DNA from: Haliscomenobacter sp040401995
GTDB taxonomy: Bacteria; Bacteroidota; Bacteroidia; Chitinophagales; Saprospiraceae
Direction: 5' to 3'
Assembly: GCA_040401995.1 (NCBI GenBank)
Contig: JBBANM010000029.1
Span: 1 to 64,000 of the forward strand
Length of the DNA stretch: 64,000 bases
Below the pieces are notes generated by a model. It did no database searches. It was not told the DNA's origin and saw only the letters and a list, made by a program, of their open reading frames with translations. The position numbers and the translations under genes were made by a program. Below, in pieces: positions 36,201 to 44,474 of this stretch (within the stretch, counting starts at the first letter, position 1; each line of letters begins with the position of its first letter).

Positions 36201-36624
36201 CAACCGCCACGAAGCGATTTTGGTAGGCGATTTGGTGGATGCCATCCATCGTTTGTATGTGGCGCATGATCGCAAAATGCATCGGCGCAGCATTGGCGTC
36301 ATCACACCGTATCGAGCGCAGATTGCGCAAATCCGACAAGTGTTGCAAGGACGCGGTTATCTAGATGACATGATTACCATTGATACCGTAGAACGCTACC
36401 AAGGCGGCGCACGCGACATCATCATCATTTCGCTTAGTACCAATTCCTTGAGTCAGTTGCAATCGTTAATTTCTTTATCTGACGAAGGTGTTGACCGCAA
36501 ACTCAACGTGGCGCTTACCCGTGCCCGCGAGCAACTTATTTTGTTGGGGAATCCTGAACTGTTGGAAGGAAACGCGATTTACCGGGAGTTGATAGGGTAT
36601 TGTAAGACAGGTTCGGTGGAATAG
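33211..36624 (+). CDS. Dna2-like nuclease-helicase (PD-(D/E)XK plus SF1B helicase)
   Basis: A 1137-residue protein combining a nuclease and a helicase. A Cas4/RecB-type PD-(D/E)XK site is visible as Asp364 (GRLDVFF), Glu377 and Lys379 (VELKSGK), with a downstream SHYIQTLLYDLI helix. The SF1 helicase has Walker A GPPGTGKTS (722-730), motif II DEAS (842-845), motif III GDHKQLP, and motif VI LTRAREQ near the C-terminus. The order nuclease then helicase is that of eukaryotic/archaeal Dna2. The first 300 residues are of no recognised family. The Cys ligands of an iron-sulphur cluster seen in Dna2/Cas4 are not evident. Roles could be replication-intermediate processing, recombination, or phage defence; the gene stands alone. 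Confidence 0.85.
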   Translation: MIKIETKPNLPVPALAQLFYRELQKIAEQPALSPLEKTEGYYQLLVLILIEVTRQERLRFTNLFSRMAYAGQKFRLERSLQYYLHTFRKLAQEARRDGKLADDQDFLPEFGRYVVLETLRGLFKIDPKPGIPALMPGTWPHAFRPTAVKAYLPQVRVLAVDDRPLEKCLVVKEENRPEEVTLVRYDLPERNELFNPTIEVLRNVFGFPIMLNLLDVEVDQDGIYRPRAIVVEPDYLVDVTAVAECFREFGAVPEGHLLKKFLPFSSSSALLIGNIANFFLDELMHNPDTSFRALFPKVFHLNPLALCLIPDEELRKVMQAAQKHFINLLQVIQIDFKAQDIQPDKCYLEPTFYSSQHGLQGRLDVFFRDGNQSAIVELKSGKLFRPNSYGINASHYIQTLLYDLIIRATFGKSADPANYMLYSALDDHRLRFAPVVKAQQWEALQVRNQLLAIEYRLIELGIKGENQPSLADQGQQLAGLLHPDRFPKAANYFARDLQLFQNMFQQLSRLEKAYFTAFTGFIAREHKLAKTGVEEVDRLNGQASLWLNHFAGKQDSFDIISHLKIVDNQARGEEPLIRFAKTESTNPLANFRAGDIAVLYPFAGPDESPLGNQLFKCTIIEISNQEVVVRLRSRQFNDQLFLDWPHWNLEHDLLDTSFVGLYRGLFDFANSPLEKRELLLGLTPPMVAEATTPLPQIAELTTEQQAIFESILHSQDYFLLWGPPGTGKTSVMLKNLVGHWIDHTEENLLLLAYTNRAVDEICEAIESYHPSIRGHYLRIGSQYSTTATYQDQLLSKLTDKITNRKELRDLIDSRRIVVATVASIAGKPELFELKTFHRVVIDEASQILEPALVGLLPKFKHFLLIGDHKQLPAVVAQDSELSTIEDPALKSIGLLDLRNSFFERLYKRCHTEGWDWAFAQLSHQGRMHRDIMEFPNRHFYEGNLKILPPATQGHLQQINGLSFLSQQAKGEWEALLCNRRMLFVPTPVDQAGAAQKINRHEAILVGDLVDAIHRLYVAHDRKMHRRSIGVITPYRAQIAQIRQVLQGRGYLDDMITIDTVERYQGGARDIIIISLSTNSLSQLQSLISLSDEGVDRKLNVALTRAREQLILLGNPELLEGNAIYRELIGYCKTGSVE

Positions 36625-36630
36625 GTAAAA

Positions 36631-36661
36631 ACGTCCCTACCCTAGTTATGTGTAGGGACGT
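36631..36661 (-). terminator. Terminator between convergent genes
   Basis: ACGTCCCTAC (36631-36640) pairs perfectly with GTAGGGACGT (36652-36661). On the reverse strand the stem is followed by a T tract (AAAA at 36627-36630 of the forward strand), so it best serves the NuiA-like gene but may stop both. Confidence 0.65.
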
Positions 36662-36676
36662 AATCATATTCATTAC

Positions 36677-37216
36677 TTAGCTTTCAACCGCGCCAGTAGC
36701 CAATACAAACCAATCGATTGGTAAAGGCGTAATTTCGTTGGTATCGGTGTTGAAATCAATTTGCACCAATTGTCCCGCAACGTAGATGTCTTTGCGGGCA
36801 CTTCCGGAGAAGTTCACTTTGAACCAGCGTTGGTGGATCAAATTACCCAAAAGCAGGTCGCGCAAAACACGCCATTTTGCCGCTTGCTCGCGAAAAGCAG
36901 GTTCCCAATAAACAATTTCCCCATGTGGAAATTGAGTAATGTTATCGGCATAATGTTTGAAAAAATTGTGGTAACCATTGGTATCCACCCGCTCCAGCAA
37001 AGCCCATTCAGCATCGATGGGTTCATCGGGCGCCTGATCGGGGTAAAACAATTTTTGGAGATCGGTAGGAGAAAAACGCTCGCCTACTTGTTTTTGGGTA
37101 AAATGGCTAACTTTAAAAGGTTTCTCGGTTTCGCTAGGGTAATACAAAGTTGCGACTGCATCTTCGAGAGATTTTAAAAAAGCAGCAGGTTCGGGTGACA
37201 AACGCTGAATTGGCAT
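36677..37216 (-). CDS. Nuclease A inhibitor (NuiA)-like protein
   Basis: A 179-residue soluble protein starting MPIQRLSPEPAAFLKSLEDAV. The segment LYYPSETEKPFKV near residues 24-36 is the hallmark of the NuiA family, in which a small alpha/beta/alpha protein blocks the DNA/RNA nuclease NucA. The NucA-like target is not encoded here. It is convergent with the Dna2-like gene, which is suggestive but not evidence of pairing. The C-terminal half, with GSARKDIYVAGQL, is typical of Bacteroidota members, whose roles are untested. Confidence 0.6.
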   Translation of the reverse strand: MPIQRLSPEPAAFLKSLEDAVATLYYPSETEKPFKVSHFTQKQVGERFSPTDLQKLFYPDQAPDEPIDAEWALLERVDTNGYHNFFKHYADNITQFPHGEIVYWEPAFREQAAKWRVLRDLLLGNLIHQRWFKVNFSGSARKDIYVAGQLVQIDFNTDTNEITPLPIDWFVLATGAVES

Positions 37217-37434
37217 TGGGATGTTTTTTTGGTGATGAAAAAAATCGACAGTTTTGCCCTTACAATTTAATCCATGTCACCTTTTTTTTCGAGCTGCAAA
37301 TAAGAATTAACGATTTGATAATATGCTGTTCAACTGTAAAAAACAAAACTAGCACAGGCCAAAATGATCTCCGCAAGAAACGGGTTGAGTACGGCCCCAA
37401 CTCGCTGTAAATTGCCCTAAAATTGATAGCAATC

Positions 37435-38283
37435 ATGACAGATTATCAACGCATCGCTCAGGCCATCACTTATTTGGAGGCCAATTTTCAGGATCAACCT
37501 AGCTTGGAGGAGATTGCCGCCCAGGTACATTTAAGCCCCTTCCATTTTCAGCGGCTGTTTACTGCATTTGCTGGGGTTAGTCCCAAAAAATTTCTACAAT
37601 ACCTCAGCATTAATTTTGCCAAAAATTTGCTGACCAATCCACGAATGCCTTTAACCGAGGTGGCTTACCACACCGGCTTATCCGGGAGCAGCAGGCTACA
37701 CGATTTGTTCATCCACATCGAAGCGATGACACCCGGCGAATACCGGCAAGGCGGCATTGACTTGACCATTCGTTACCAATTTGCCGATTCATTGCTTGGG
37801 AAAGTGTTGCTGGCTTCCACCGAGAAAGGGCTTTGTGCCGTGGAATTTGTACAAGGAGATGAAACAAGCACCTTAAAAACATTGCAAAGTCAGTGGCCCA
37901 ATGCTAGCTGGATAGAGGATTCCAGTGATTTCCATCGTCAAGCGCTGGATTTGCTATGGCCAGGCGCTAGTAGCACCGAAAAGCTCCAACTTCACTTAAA
38001 GGGTACTCCTTTTCAAATCAAAGTTTGGGACGCTTTGCTGCGCATTCCCGAAAGTGAAGTACGCACCTACGCCGATATTGCCCAGGCCATTGAACAACCC
38101 AACGCCATGCGCGCGGTTGGAACGGCCATCGGCAACAACCCCACCGCTTTTTTGATCCCTTGTCATCGGGTGATTCGAAAAAATGGCGATCTTGGTGGTT
38201 ACCATTGGGGGCTCGACCGCAAAAAGCTCCTTTTGGGACTGGAAACCATTGAAAAAGAAGCGTTAGCAACGCAGAAAAATTAA
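37435..38283 (+). CDS. AraC domain fused to methylated-DNA-protein cysteine methyltransferase
   Basis: A 282-residue Ada-like protein from ATG 37435. Residues 1-105 form an AraC helix-turn-helix pair (SLEEIAAQVHLSPFHFQRLF). Residues about 115-275 are the O6-alkylguanine transferase domain with the acceptor cysteine in IPCHRV (Cys243) and the upstream helix RAVGTAIGNNPTAFL. The N-terminal zinc domain of full Ada, which repairs methylphosphotriesters and triggers induction, is missing. It therefore repairs O6-methylguanine and perhaps senses in a different way. It ends directly at a long hairpin. Confidence 0.9.
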   Translation: MTDYQRIAQAITYLEANFQDQPSLEEIAAQVHLSPFHFQRLFTAFAGVSPKKFLQYLSINFAKNLLTNPRMPLTEVAYHTGLSGSSRLHDLFIHIEAMTPGEYRQGGIDLTIRYQFADSLLGKVLLASTEKGLCAVEFVQGDETSTLKTLQSQWPNASWIEDSSDFHRQALDLLWPGASSTEKLQLHLKGTPFQIKVWDALLRIPESEVRTYADIAQAIEQPNAMRAVGTAIGNNPTAFLIPCHRVIRKNGDLGGYHWGLDRKKLLLGLETIEKEALATQKN

Positions 38284-38377
38284 CTTCCCGATTTTGGCTT
38301 TTGAATAGGAAGCCGAACGGTTCATTTCAAGTGAGCTTCCTATTCAAAAGCCGCTCAAAAAATCGGGAAGTAATTTT
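38283..38377 (+). terminator. 89-nt two-part hairpin (13 + 18 bp stems)
   Basis: Outer arms 38283-38295 and 38359-38371 (13 bp, perfect) enclose inner arms 38296-38313 and 38335-38352 (18 bp, perfect), with a one-sided 6-nt bulge and a 21-nt loop. A T6 tract follows (38374-38379). It overlaps the last base of the methyltransferase stop codon and must be its terminator, but the stem is far longer than needed. Confidence 0.8.
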
Positions 38378-38399
38378 TTGCGTCAAACTTAGTCTCTAA

Positions 38400-38936
38400 A
38401 TGAATCAAGACAAGATAAGCTTGCGACGTGCTACCCCCGACGATGCTCCGGTGGTAGCACTTTTGGGTTGGGTCGCCTTTGCCGAAACCTTTGGCCATTT
38501 GTTTGAACCTGAGAATCTCGAAACCTATTTGTACGGCACCTATAGCGTGGAAAAAATCCGTTCCAGTATTCCTAAATCGTACAATACTTTTTGGCTGGCG
38601 TATTGGAAAGATGTACCCGGCGGTTTTGTCAAAATCAAAGCCAATTTCCCGCCGCCAGGGGATATTCCTCCCACTGAAGCGCCCTGGCAGCTGCAAAAAA
38701 TCTATGTGCAACAACAGTTTTTGGACAAAAAGCTAGGACAGGCTTTGTTCCATACTGCTGTAGCACATGCCTGGCAACAAGGCGCAACTTTACTTTGGCT
38801 TTTGGTACAGGAAGACAACGCCCGCGCCATCCGTTTTTACGAAAAAAATGGCTGGGTCAAAGCCAAATACCTACCTTTTGATTTAGTGAATCAGCGGTTT
38901 TACTTTTTTCTAATGACCATCCACAAGCCTGAATAA
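38400..38936 (+). CDS. GNAT-family N-acetyltransferase
   Basis: A 178-residue acetyltransferase. The acetyl-CoA motif region is QLQKIYVQQQFLDKKLGQALFHTAVA (about residues 98-123), a variant of the usual V-x-x-x-R/Q-G-x-G/A, and LLVQEDNARAIRFYEKNGWVKA is the classic C-terminal block. Its acceptor is unknown. It follows the AraC-MGMT gene after the long hairpin, so it likely has its own promoter within 38372-38399. Confidence 0.85.
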   Translation: MNQDKISLRRATPDDAPVVALLGWVAFAETFGHLFEPENLETYLYGTYSVEKIRSSIPKSYNTFWLAYWKDVPGGFVKIKANFPPPGDIPPTEAPWQLQKIYVQQQFLDKKLGQALFHTAVAHAWQQGATLLWLLVQEDNARAIRFYEKNGWVKAKYLPFDLVNQRFYFFLMTIHKPE

Positions 38937-38942
38937 TCATTT

Positions 38943-39301
38943 TTTTTGCCAAATTTTGATGCGTACAACCGCAATCTAACGCTTGATCCAGCCGATTGGG
39001 CGCCCCTGAACATTCTAGCTCATCAAATGGTGGATGACATGCTGTGTTTTTTAGAAAATATACGCGAGAGACCTATTTGGCAAAAAATGCTTTTAGTTTG
39101 CTATTGATACACTAAGTCTTTGAACAAGGAAATCCTAATTCGTCTACAAAAACCGGGCATTGCTGCTCCTTCCAACACTTTTTTGCATGGTCAATACGCC
39201 ACAGAGAAGCCAATGTGAACCATCGAAGCAGGAAGGAGGATTTTGATTTATTGGTAAAAACGATTGTCAACATCGGCAAACAAATAGGGAGCGAGGAGTA
39301 A
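38943..39301 (+). pseudogene. Relic of a PLP-dependent (aromatic amino acid) decarboxylase
   Basis: Translation from 38952 reads NFDAYNRNLTLDPADWAPLN and continues through LAHQMVDDMLCFLENIRERP and IWQK, the N-terminal block of group II PLP decarboxylases. It stops at TGA near 39105. From about 39120 the C-terminal block follows, LNKEILIRLQKPGIAAPSNT, then with one frameshift NHRSRKEDFDLLVKTIVNIG, ending TAA at 39299-39301. The intervening 350-400 residues, including the PLP lysine, are deleted. Two disabling changes plus the large deletion show it is long dead. Confidence 0.82.
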
Positions 39302-39347
39302 TGAGATATTATATACTTCGCTCAGGGATGGAATGGTGATTTGGGAA

Positions 39348-40505
39348 CTAATTTTCGGGGGTTGGACGATAAATGATGGCGTTGAATTGCGCGGTTTCTG
39401 GAAAATTTTGAAATTCGATGTGCGGCCAGGCTTGTAAAGCGCGTAAAATGCCGCTGCCTGCGCCGCGATATGGAAGTACATCAAAGGCATAAGCTGCTAA
39501 AATGTGGTTTCTTCTACGACTTATACCAGTTTGAATTTGATCAGTTGTTAAACTATTGGGCAATTGACCGGGGCTTTTGATCTCAATCCGATTATCAAAA
39601 ACAAATACTTTGATGGAATCATGAACAAAATAGTCGCGATGAATCAAAGCATTGATCAACAATTCGTTGATCACAATTTCTGGAACCTCTAAATCGCCAA
39701 GGCTATTGAAATCTTTGCCGTTTTGAACTTTGCGCAAACAGCTTATAATGAATCTTTGGGCATCCTTGTACACTCTAGCCAAATCACCTTCAATATTTTC
39801 GCTAGAATTGTATTTGGTGCCCGCCAAATCGCTGCCCTGAAACCAAATGGCAGTAATGTAACAATCGGGGCTCAGCCGTTGCGGATTTTTACCGAAAAGT
39901 AAATTTCCAGCAAGATTTAACTTACCGTTCTTACCAAGAGAAAGGCTTTCTAATTTGACAGCCAATTCTTCCCGGTCAATTTCTTCTTTGTACTTTTTTT
40001 CGTAAAACTCCCGAAAGAGTCCCCAATCCAAATCTTTGAGGCTAGAATCTTGCAGAAGAACTTGATCGGCGTATACATTTGAACTACTTTGTAACAATCG
40101 AGACAACTCTTCTTTGCTGGTGACTTTCCGTTTATCTGAGCCATTTTTGATGAAAATTAATCCATCTTTATCCATATAAGGTTTATCGATCCCTTCCGAA
40201 ACATAGACAACAATTACTTTTTTTCCTTCAATGTCAATCGTTTCGGTTGTGATAACGATCGCGCTCTTTACATGTTCATTGGCTGCAGTGGATAATAAGC
40301 TATTGATGCGTTGAAGATCGGCAAATGACAAACCAACCACTTCACCTGTTTTATCATTAATGCCAATAATGATTTTGCCCCCGCGACTGTTGGAAAATGC
40401 GACCATTTCTTGGGCAATTCCAAGCACATTGGTAACATTTTCTTTGAACTGAACGAAACTGTTTTCTCCTCCAGCAATAAGCAACTGTAATTCGTTTGCA
40501 TCCAT
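39348..40505 (-). CDS. AlbA_2 (Schlafen-type) domain protein, putative transcriptional regulator
   Basis: A 385-residue protein with an N-terminal AlbA_2/AAA_4 (Schlafen core-like) domain: E-x-SFVQFKENVTNVLG, FSNSRGGKIIIGINDKTGEVVG and KPYMDKDGLIFIKNGSDKRK. A C-terminal HATPase_c_4 part has INELLINALIHRDY and SPGQLPNSLT, then YRGAGSGILRALQAWP. Members are annotated as ATP-binding transcriptional regulators or RNA-binding proteins, and some take part in phage defence. It stands next to the decarboxylase relic. Target unknown. Confidence 0.82.
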   Translation of the reverse strand: MDANELQLLIAGGENSFVQFKENVTNVLGIAQEMVAFSNSRGGKIIIGINDKTGEVVGLSFADLQRINSLLSTAANEHVKSAIVITTETIDIEGKKVIVVYVSEGIDKPYMDKDGLIFIKNGSDKRKVTSKEELSRLLQSSSNVYADQVLLQDSSLKDLDWGLFREFYEKKYKEEIDREELAVKLESLSLGKNGKLNLAGNLLFGKNPQRLSPDCYITAIWFQGSDLAGTKYNSSENIEGDLARVYKDAQRFIISCLRKVQNGKDFNSLGDLEVPEIVINELLINALIHRDYFVHDSIKVFVFDNRIEIKSPGQLPNSLTTDQIQTGISRRRNHILAAYAFDVLPYRGAGSGILRALQAWPHIEFQNFPETAQFNAIIYRPTPEN

Positions 40506-40596
40506 TTTTTAGAATTGTACAACTTCAAGCTTTTGCTATTGAAATGCATACTTGAAGTAACTAGACGTAAAGTTAAAGCAAAGTTTCCGTATAATT

Positions 40597-41457
40597 CTAG
40601 TCCTTATGAGAGGTATGGGTTGCTGAAGCCGCCGCCAGCCCTTCCCGCACTCCCCTTGCCACATACCCCAGCGCTATCGCCGCCGTACTATCCAAACTCA
40701 CATCAGCTGGTCGGTTAGCAGCCATCGGTAGATCCGCTTGCCGACTGGCTTGCACCAAATCAGGGTCAACGCCCAACACTTCCGCCAATAGGCTAGCAAA
40801 ATGATAGCGCGAACTCCGCTCCGGACCGCCCAAATGCCAGATTCCAGTTGCGCCTTTATTCAACAAAAGCCACAAACCAGCTGCGGTATCTTCGGCAAAT
40901 GCGGGCGTACGAAATTCATCCACAAAAGCTTTGATGGGTTTGTTTTGTAGCAATTGTAATCGCCATTGCGCCATAAAATGCTGGGTTTGTGTAAAGGCTC
41001 CATACATCAGCGGCATTCGAGCAATCGTGGCTTGGGGGTAGATGAATAAAATCCGTCTTTCCGCCTCCGCTTTTTGGCCGCCATAAACGTTGATCGGGTT
41101 TACTGGCGCATCCGGGGCATAGGGGGCTTTTTTTCCATCAAACACCAGATCGGTAGAAGTGTATAGCAAGGGAATTTTGTGTTTCACCGCATACTCTGCC
41201 AACTGTATAGAAGCGCCAACATTTATTGCCCAAGCGGCTTCTGGCTCTTTTTCACAGAAGTTAGCATTGGCTTGAGCCGCTAGGTGGATGATGGCGGCAG
41301 GCTGGTTTTGTTGCAAAAAAATGGCCAACGCAGCGGCATCGGTTAGATTTAGCCCCATACCTCGATATATTGGAATGATATCCCAACCAAGATGTTCCAC
41401 TTGTTGTACCCAAGATCCTAAAAAGCCCGAGGTGCCCGTCAGCAATACACGTTTCAT
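40597..41457 (-). CDS. RmlD-like NAD(P)-dependent sugar reductase
   Basis: A 286-residue short-chain dehydrogenase from ATG 41457. The Rossmann motif is GTSGFLGSW at residues 7-15, and the family block is YTSTDLVFDGKKAPY with the Tyr-x3-Lys pair in NVYGGQKAEAE. It belongs with dTDP-4-dehydrorhamnose reductases and related SDRs. The other rhamnose genes are not nearby. It starts 2 bp after the queE stop, so it is cotranscribed with queE, which is a housekeeping tRNA-modification gene; a shared function is not evident. Confidence 0.8.
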   Translation of the reverse strand: MKRVLLTGTSGFLGSWVQQVEHLGWDIIPIYRGMGLNLTDAAALAIFLQQNQPAAIIHLAAQANANFCEKEPEAAWAINVGASIQLAEYAVKHKIPLLYTSTDLVFDGKKAPYAPDAPVNPINVYGGQKAEAERRILFIYPQATIARMPLMYGAFTQTQHFMAQWRLQLLQNKPIKAFVDEFRTPAFAEDTAAGLWLLLNKGATGIWHLGGPERSSRYHFASLLAEVLGVDPDLVQASRQADLPMAANRPADVSLDSTAAIALGYVARGVREGLAAASATHTSHKD

Positions 41458-41459
41458 GC

Positions 41460-42098
41460 TCAAGGAATTTGCAGAATCTTGTGGGTTTGCAGACTAAGTC
41501 GCCACTGCGGGTGTTGCAAACAGAAATCCAAAGTGAGCTGGGTGTTGATATCAATGAGCGGCCCATCCATTGGTTGCAAATAAAAATGGGTAAAATCCAG
41601 GTGTTCGTAGCGCTCTGGTTCTGCGTCAGCTTGCGGAAAAACCAGTTTCAGCTCTTGCCCCTTTTGGATCACTAACTCCGTATGCGCTTTGGGACTCAAA
41701 CAGATCCAGTCAATTCCAGCTGGTGCGGCGACGGTACCGTTCGTTTCTACCGCTACTTCCAATCCTTTTTGGTGAAAAGCATCAACCAGCGGTTCATCGA
41801 GTTGCAGCAAAGGTTCGCCTCCAGTGCATACCACATAGGGTTTACCCACCGAAAGCGGGGCCGGCCACAAACTGGCTACCTTTTCCGCTAAGGCTTCAGC
41901 GGTTTCAAATACACCGCCATTGAGCCCGTCCATGCCTACAAAATCGGTATCACAGAATTGACAAATGGCTTTATGGCGATCCGCTTCGCGCCCCGTCCAG
42001 AGGTTACAGCCCGTAAAACGGCAAAAAACCGCAGGTCTACCCGCCTGGGCGCCTTCGCCTTGGAGGGTGTAAAAGATTTCTTTGATTTTGTAAGACAT
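41460..42098 (-). CDS. queE: 7-carboxy-7-deazaguanine synthase
   Basis: A 212-residue radical SAM enzyme from ATG 42098 that converts 6-carboxytetrahydropterin to 7-carboxy-7-deazaguanine on the route to queuosine. The start MSYKIKEIFYTLQGEGAQAG is characteristic. The cluster-binding cysteines are Cys31, Cys46 and Cys49, the expanded CX14CX2C motif of QueE rather than CX3CX2C. GGEPLLQ near residue 105 binds S-adenosylmethionine. queC, queD and queF are not in the window. Confidence 0.92.
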   Translation of the reverse strand: MSYKIKEIFYTLQGEGAQAGRPAVFCRFTGCNLWTGREADRHKAICQFCDTDFVGMDGLNGGVFETAEALAEKVASLWPAPLSVGKPYVVCTGGEPLLQLDEPLVDAFHQKGLEVAVETNGTVAAPAGIDWICLSPKAHTELVIQKGQELKLVFPQADAEPERYEHLDFTHFYLQPMDGPLIDINTQLTLDFCLQHPQWRLSLQTHKILQIP

Positions 42099-42321
42099 AA
42101 TTTTTCCCACAAATTTACGACTATTGCGTATTATTGTTCTTTAGATATTATGTCAATTTAATTGCTAGACTAAAACTTGGTCTTTTCACCTTGCTTTTCG
42201 TTTGTTTTTTCGTCCGTAGCGCTACTACGCACTCAAAAACAAGCCTCAATCAGGGCAAAAATTCCTAAATTTTAGCTCAAGCATTAAATAACATAATCTC
42301 TTATGTCAATTCAAACGGATA

Positions 42322-44352
42322 ATGCAATTTATATACCCGGCTTTTTTGTGGGCCTTATTGACCCTAGCAATACCTGTAATTTTACACCTTTTTTACTTCC
42401 GTAGGTTCAAAAAAGTGTACTTCTCCAATGTTCGCTTTTTGAAGGAAGTCAAAGAGGAAACCAGTGCCCGTTCTCGGTTGCGCAATCTATTGGTATTGTT
42501 GATGCGATTATTGGCCTTGTTGTTTCTCATCTTGGGTTTTGCCCAACCTTTTTTGCCCAAAAAAAGCACTGAAAAACAGGGGGTCAAAGCTGTCAGCGTA
42601 TACGTTGACAACTCCTTTAGTATGAGCGCGTTAAGCCAAGACGTACCCTTGCTGGAAAAAGCCAAACAACGGGCACGCGAGATCATCAGTGCCTACAATC
42701 CCGACGATAAATTCCAGGTACTCACTAATGATTTTACGGGGCGGCAGCAGCGCTTGGTCAATCGAGAAGATGCTTTGGCGATGGTCGAAGAAATTGCCAC
42801 CAGCCCTTCCGTACAACAACTTTCCAAGGTTACTGCTCGTCAAAAACAAGCACTTTCCAATGCCAAAACCGATAATCAGATCGCCTATTTAATTTCTGAT
42901 TTTCAACGCAGTACAACTGATATCGCCAAATATCCGGATACCATCCCGCAGTTGAACTTGATTCCCTTGCAGGCCGTACAGGAAAAAAACATCGGTATTG
43001 ATTCCGCTTGGTTTGAAGCGCCAGTTCGCATGGTCAATCAAACCAACCTCTTGTTTGTTAAGGTTCGAAATTTTAGCGACGAGCCGGTAGAAAATGCCCG
43101 TCTTTCTTTGAAATATGATGGACAGATCAAGCCGCTGGGGGTTATCGCCATACCTGCACATTCCGAGATTACGGATACAGTAAACATAACAATTCTAAGA
43201 ACCGGCTGGCATCAAGCGGAACTCACTGTTACTGATTTTCCGATTCAGTTTGACGATAACTACTTCTTTACCTTTCATGTAGCTACCGAAGTCAAAGTGT
43301 TGGCCATCAATGATGCCGCGCCGAACACTTATTTGGAAGCAGCCGTAAAAGGTATTCCCTACTTTAAAATCGTCAATGCCAATAGCCAAAGTCTGGATTA
43401 TTCGCAGTTTGGAAGCTATCAACTCATTGTGCTCAATGATTTGTCTAACGTCTCTTCTGGTTTGAGTACCGAGCTACAAAACTATGTAGAGCAAGGCGGA
43501 AATTTACTGGTCTTCCCGGGGCGCAATGCCAATCCGGCGGCCTATAAAAGCTTTCTCCAGGGATTTAGAGCCAATGAACCCCAAGAATTTGAGACCCAGG
43601 AACGGATTGTGGGTGAAGTCAATACCTCGGAGTTTGTTTTCAAAGATGTTTTTTTGAACCGCAGCAGCAACTTGCGATTACCCGCTACCAAGGGCAATTT
43701 CCGTTTTGGCCGGTTCAACGCCCGCGCCGAAGAACGCCTGCTCACCTACCGCGATGGCAATCCTTACCTTTCTAAATACCGCAAAGGCAAAGGCGATCTG
43801 TTTATATGCGCGGCGCCATTAGATCAGCAGATCAATAATTTGGTCAACAACGGGGAAATTTTTGTGCCCATGTTGTACAAAATGGCCATTTCAGCGGGTA
43901 GCGATCCCCGGATCGCTTATACCATTGGTCGGGATGAATTACTAGAAGCCAACCACCAAGCAACCAGCGGTGAAATGGTGTACAAAATGAAAGGCGAAAG
44001 CGAAGAATTTATCCCCGAGCAACGCGTGGTGGGTTCCAAGGTTTTTCTCAATGCCAACCACCAAGTGCGCAAAGCAGGATTCTATGATCTTTTTTTAACC
44101 CGCGATAGCTTACTTCATCAGTTTGCTTTCAATTACAACCGCAAAGAATCAGCGTTGGAGTATTTCCGACCAGAGGAATTGAGTACTTGGGCTGGCGATA
44201 AAGTCAACATCATCTCCGCGCTGGATAATTCGATTTTAACCGCAAGGATTCAAGAAAATAGTCAAGGTATCGTTTTGTGGCGTTGGTGCATACTACTGAC
44301 TTTGCTATTTTTGGGCATTGAAGTTTTGTTGTTGCGTTTTTGGCGGATATAG
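42322..44352 (+). CDS. BatA-domain membrane protein with von Willebrand A-like domain
   Basis: A 676-residue inner-membrane protein. The N-terminal BatA segment FIYPAFLWALLTLAIPVILH is the first membrane helix, RNLLVLLMRLLALLFLILGF the second, and a third hydrophobic helix lies at residues 650-672. A VWA-like domain opens VSVYVDNSFSMSA (about 92-104), holding the DxSxS metal site as DNSFS, with the first residue of the motif as Asp. A glutamine-amidotransferase-like part (LLVFPGRNAN) follows near 395. This is a Bacteroidota protein of the aerotolerance type, often cotranscribed with the next gene. Confidence 0.85.
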   Translation: MQFIYPAFLWALLTLAIPVILHLFYFRRFKKVYFSNVRFLKEVKEETSARSRLRNLLVLLMRLLALLFLILGFAQPFLPKKSTEKQGVKAVSVYVDNSFSMSALSQDVPLLEKAKQRAREIISAYNPDDKFQVLTNDFTGRQQRLVNREDALAMVEEIATSPSVQQLSKVTARQKQALSNAKTDNQIAYLISDFQRSTTDIAKYPDTIPQLNLIPLQAVQEKNIGIDSAWFEAPVRMVNQTNLLFVKVRNFSDEPVENARLSLKYDGQIKPLGVIAIPAHSEITDTVNITILRTGWHQAELTVTDFPIQFDDNYFFTFHVATEVKVLAINDAAPNTYLEAAVKGIPYFKIVNANSQSLDYSQFGSYQLIVLNDLSNVSSGLSTELQNYVEQGGNLLVFPGRNANPAAYKSFLQGFRANEPQEFETQERIVGEVNTSEFVFKDVFLNRSSNLRLPATKGNFRFGRFNARAEERLLTYRDGNPYLSKYRKGKGDLFICAAPLDQQINNLVNNGEIFVPMLYKMAISAGSDPRIAYTIGRDELLEANHQATSGEMVYKMKGESEEFIPEQRVVGSKVFLNANHQVRKAGFYDLFLTRDSLLHQFAFNYNRKESALEYFRPEELSTWAGDKVNIISALDNSILTARIQENSQGIVLWRWCILLTLLFLGIEVLLLRFWRI

Positions 44353-44474
44353 CATTTTTTGTGGCGACCTCAAAACAGTAAAGCTTCAAAACTTATCAAT
44401 TGATCTAGAATTGATCTCATTTCGACGATATTTTCTGATCCGTAAGATCAATAAATTTAACTTTTCCTTAACTT

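Noticed and set aside
42195..42260. GTAGCGCTACTACGCAC near 42218 resembling the apex of element A
   Set aside because: Similarity is limited to a short self-complementary stretch; no element ends are present nearby.
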